The notes below the pieces were generated by a model. The model saw nothing but the letters and a program-made list of their open reading frames with translations. It searched no databases and was not told where the DNA came from. A DNA stretch of 5,376 bases. Origin: Pseudomonadota bacterium (GTDB lineage: Bacteria; Cyanobacteriota; Vampirovibrionia; LMEP-6097). The translations under genes and the position numbers were made by a program. Positions 5,224 to 5,376 of this stretch are shown piece after piece. The stretch's first letter is position 1; each line of letters starts with the position of its first letter. The stretch is taken from the NCBI GenBank assembly GCA_009924885.1, contig RFQS01000157.1, positions 1 to 5,376 on the forward strand, in the 5' to 3' direction.

Positions 5224-5325
5224 ATTAATATTTATTTATATTCCGTATCACATCTTTCAATAAATTCCCTCCTAGACTTGTTTATAATATATTACGTAAT
5301 ACTTGACTAAGCTCCTCACATGACT
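5224..5325 (+). repeat. Direct repeat copy 2: promoter-like module interrupted by an IS
   Basis: This copy aligns with 2619-2716, and its final 43 bp (5283-5325) are identical. It keeps TATAAT (5283-5288), the palindrome TATTACGTAATA (5290-5301) and CTCCTCACATGACT. Identity ends exactly at 5325, where the IS terminus starts. The original repeat may therefore have continued, and whatever gene it drove has been separated from it. Confidence 0.8.
5290..5301. promoter_or_regulatory. Second copy of the palindrome TATTACGTAATA
   Basis: This is the same 12-bp perfect palindrome, 1 bp after TATAAT, as at 2681-2692. Its exact retention while flanking bases further upstream have diverged supports a protein-binding role. 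Confidence 0.35.
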
Positions 5326-5376
5326 AGGGCTGTCTCATTCTAAAATATTTCAAAAATCCATACAGATGTAAGTCTG
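5326..5376 (-). mobile_element. Partial insertion sequence, same terminus inverted (right edge)
   Basis: All 51 bases to the window end are the exact reverse complement of 48-98. On the minus strand the frame RLTSVWIFEIF followed by TAG (5340-5375) repeats the end of the probable transposase at the left edge. The element continues rightward out of the window. Because 51 perfect bases are far more than typical IS terminal repeats, this is probably the same 3' end of a second copy, not the opposite end of one element. Confidence 0.65.

Noticed and set aside
2619..5325. CRISPR array or tandem repeat from the repeated AT-rich segments
   Set aside because: Only two copies exist, 2.6 kb apart, with no spacer pattern and no cas genes.

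Overview
The window is low-GC bacterial DNA. It carries a short conserved housekeeping block on the minus strand (positions 135-2546) and an accessory part (about 2547-5325). Both outer edges consist of the same end of an insertion sequence (IS). The likely source is a non-photosynthetic relative of Cyanobacteria (Melainabacteria/Vampirovibrionia type). I base this on three things: the coaD gene is followed by a coiled-coil protein that closely resembles the DivIVA/ATP-synthase-b-like protein I remember beside coaD in cyanobacteria; the S1 protein starts in a cyanobacterial style; and base composition is AT-rich. No photosynthesis gene is present and no database was searched, so the assignment is an inference.

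Housekeeping block, read on the minus strand: coaD (2546-2019, coenzyme A synthesis), a 200-residue coiled-coil protein (2044-1442) that overlaps the end of coaD and starts at TTG behind a very strong Shine-Dalgarno (SD) sequence, tRNA-Gly(GCC) with encoded CCA (1338-1264), and a four-domain ribosomal protein S1 (1244-135). S1 begins only 19 bases after the tRNA, so the two are probably one transcript.

Accessory part: a 670-residue protein of unknown function on the plus strand (2799-4811, TTG start, strong SD) ends 10 bases from the end of a convergent 60-residue protein (5004-4822). That small protein has one hydrophobic N-terminal helix with a GxxxGxxxG motif. It is preceded by a 9-codon leader ORF that overlaps its start as ATGA, and both have excellent SD sites. 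I recognise no family for either protein.

Two repeat systems frame this part. A direct repeat of about 100 bp lies upstream of the 670-residue gene (2619-2716) and again at 5224-5325. Its last 43 bp are identical and contain TATAAT followed at once by the palindrome TATTACGTAATA, so it looks like a duplicated promoter/operator module. The second copy is cut off exactly where an IS end begins. A perfect 51-bp inverted repeat (48-98 and 5326-5376) is the same IS terminus at each edge, including the end of an open frame that is probably the transposase C-terminus. The window is therefore a unique segment between two inward-facing IS copies and may well be an assembly contig that stops at the repeat.
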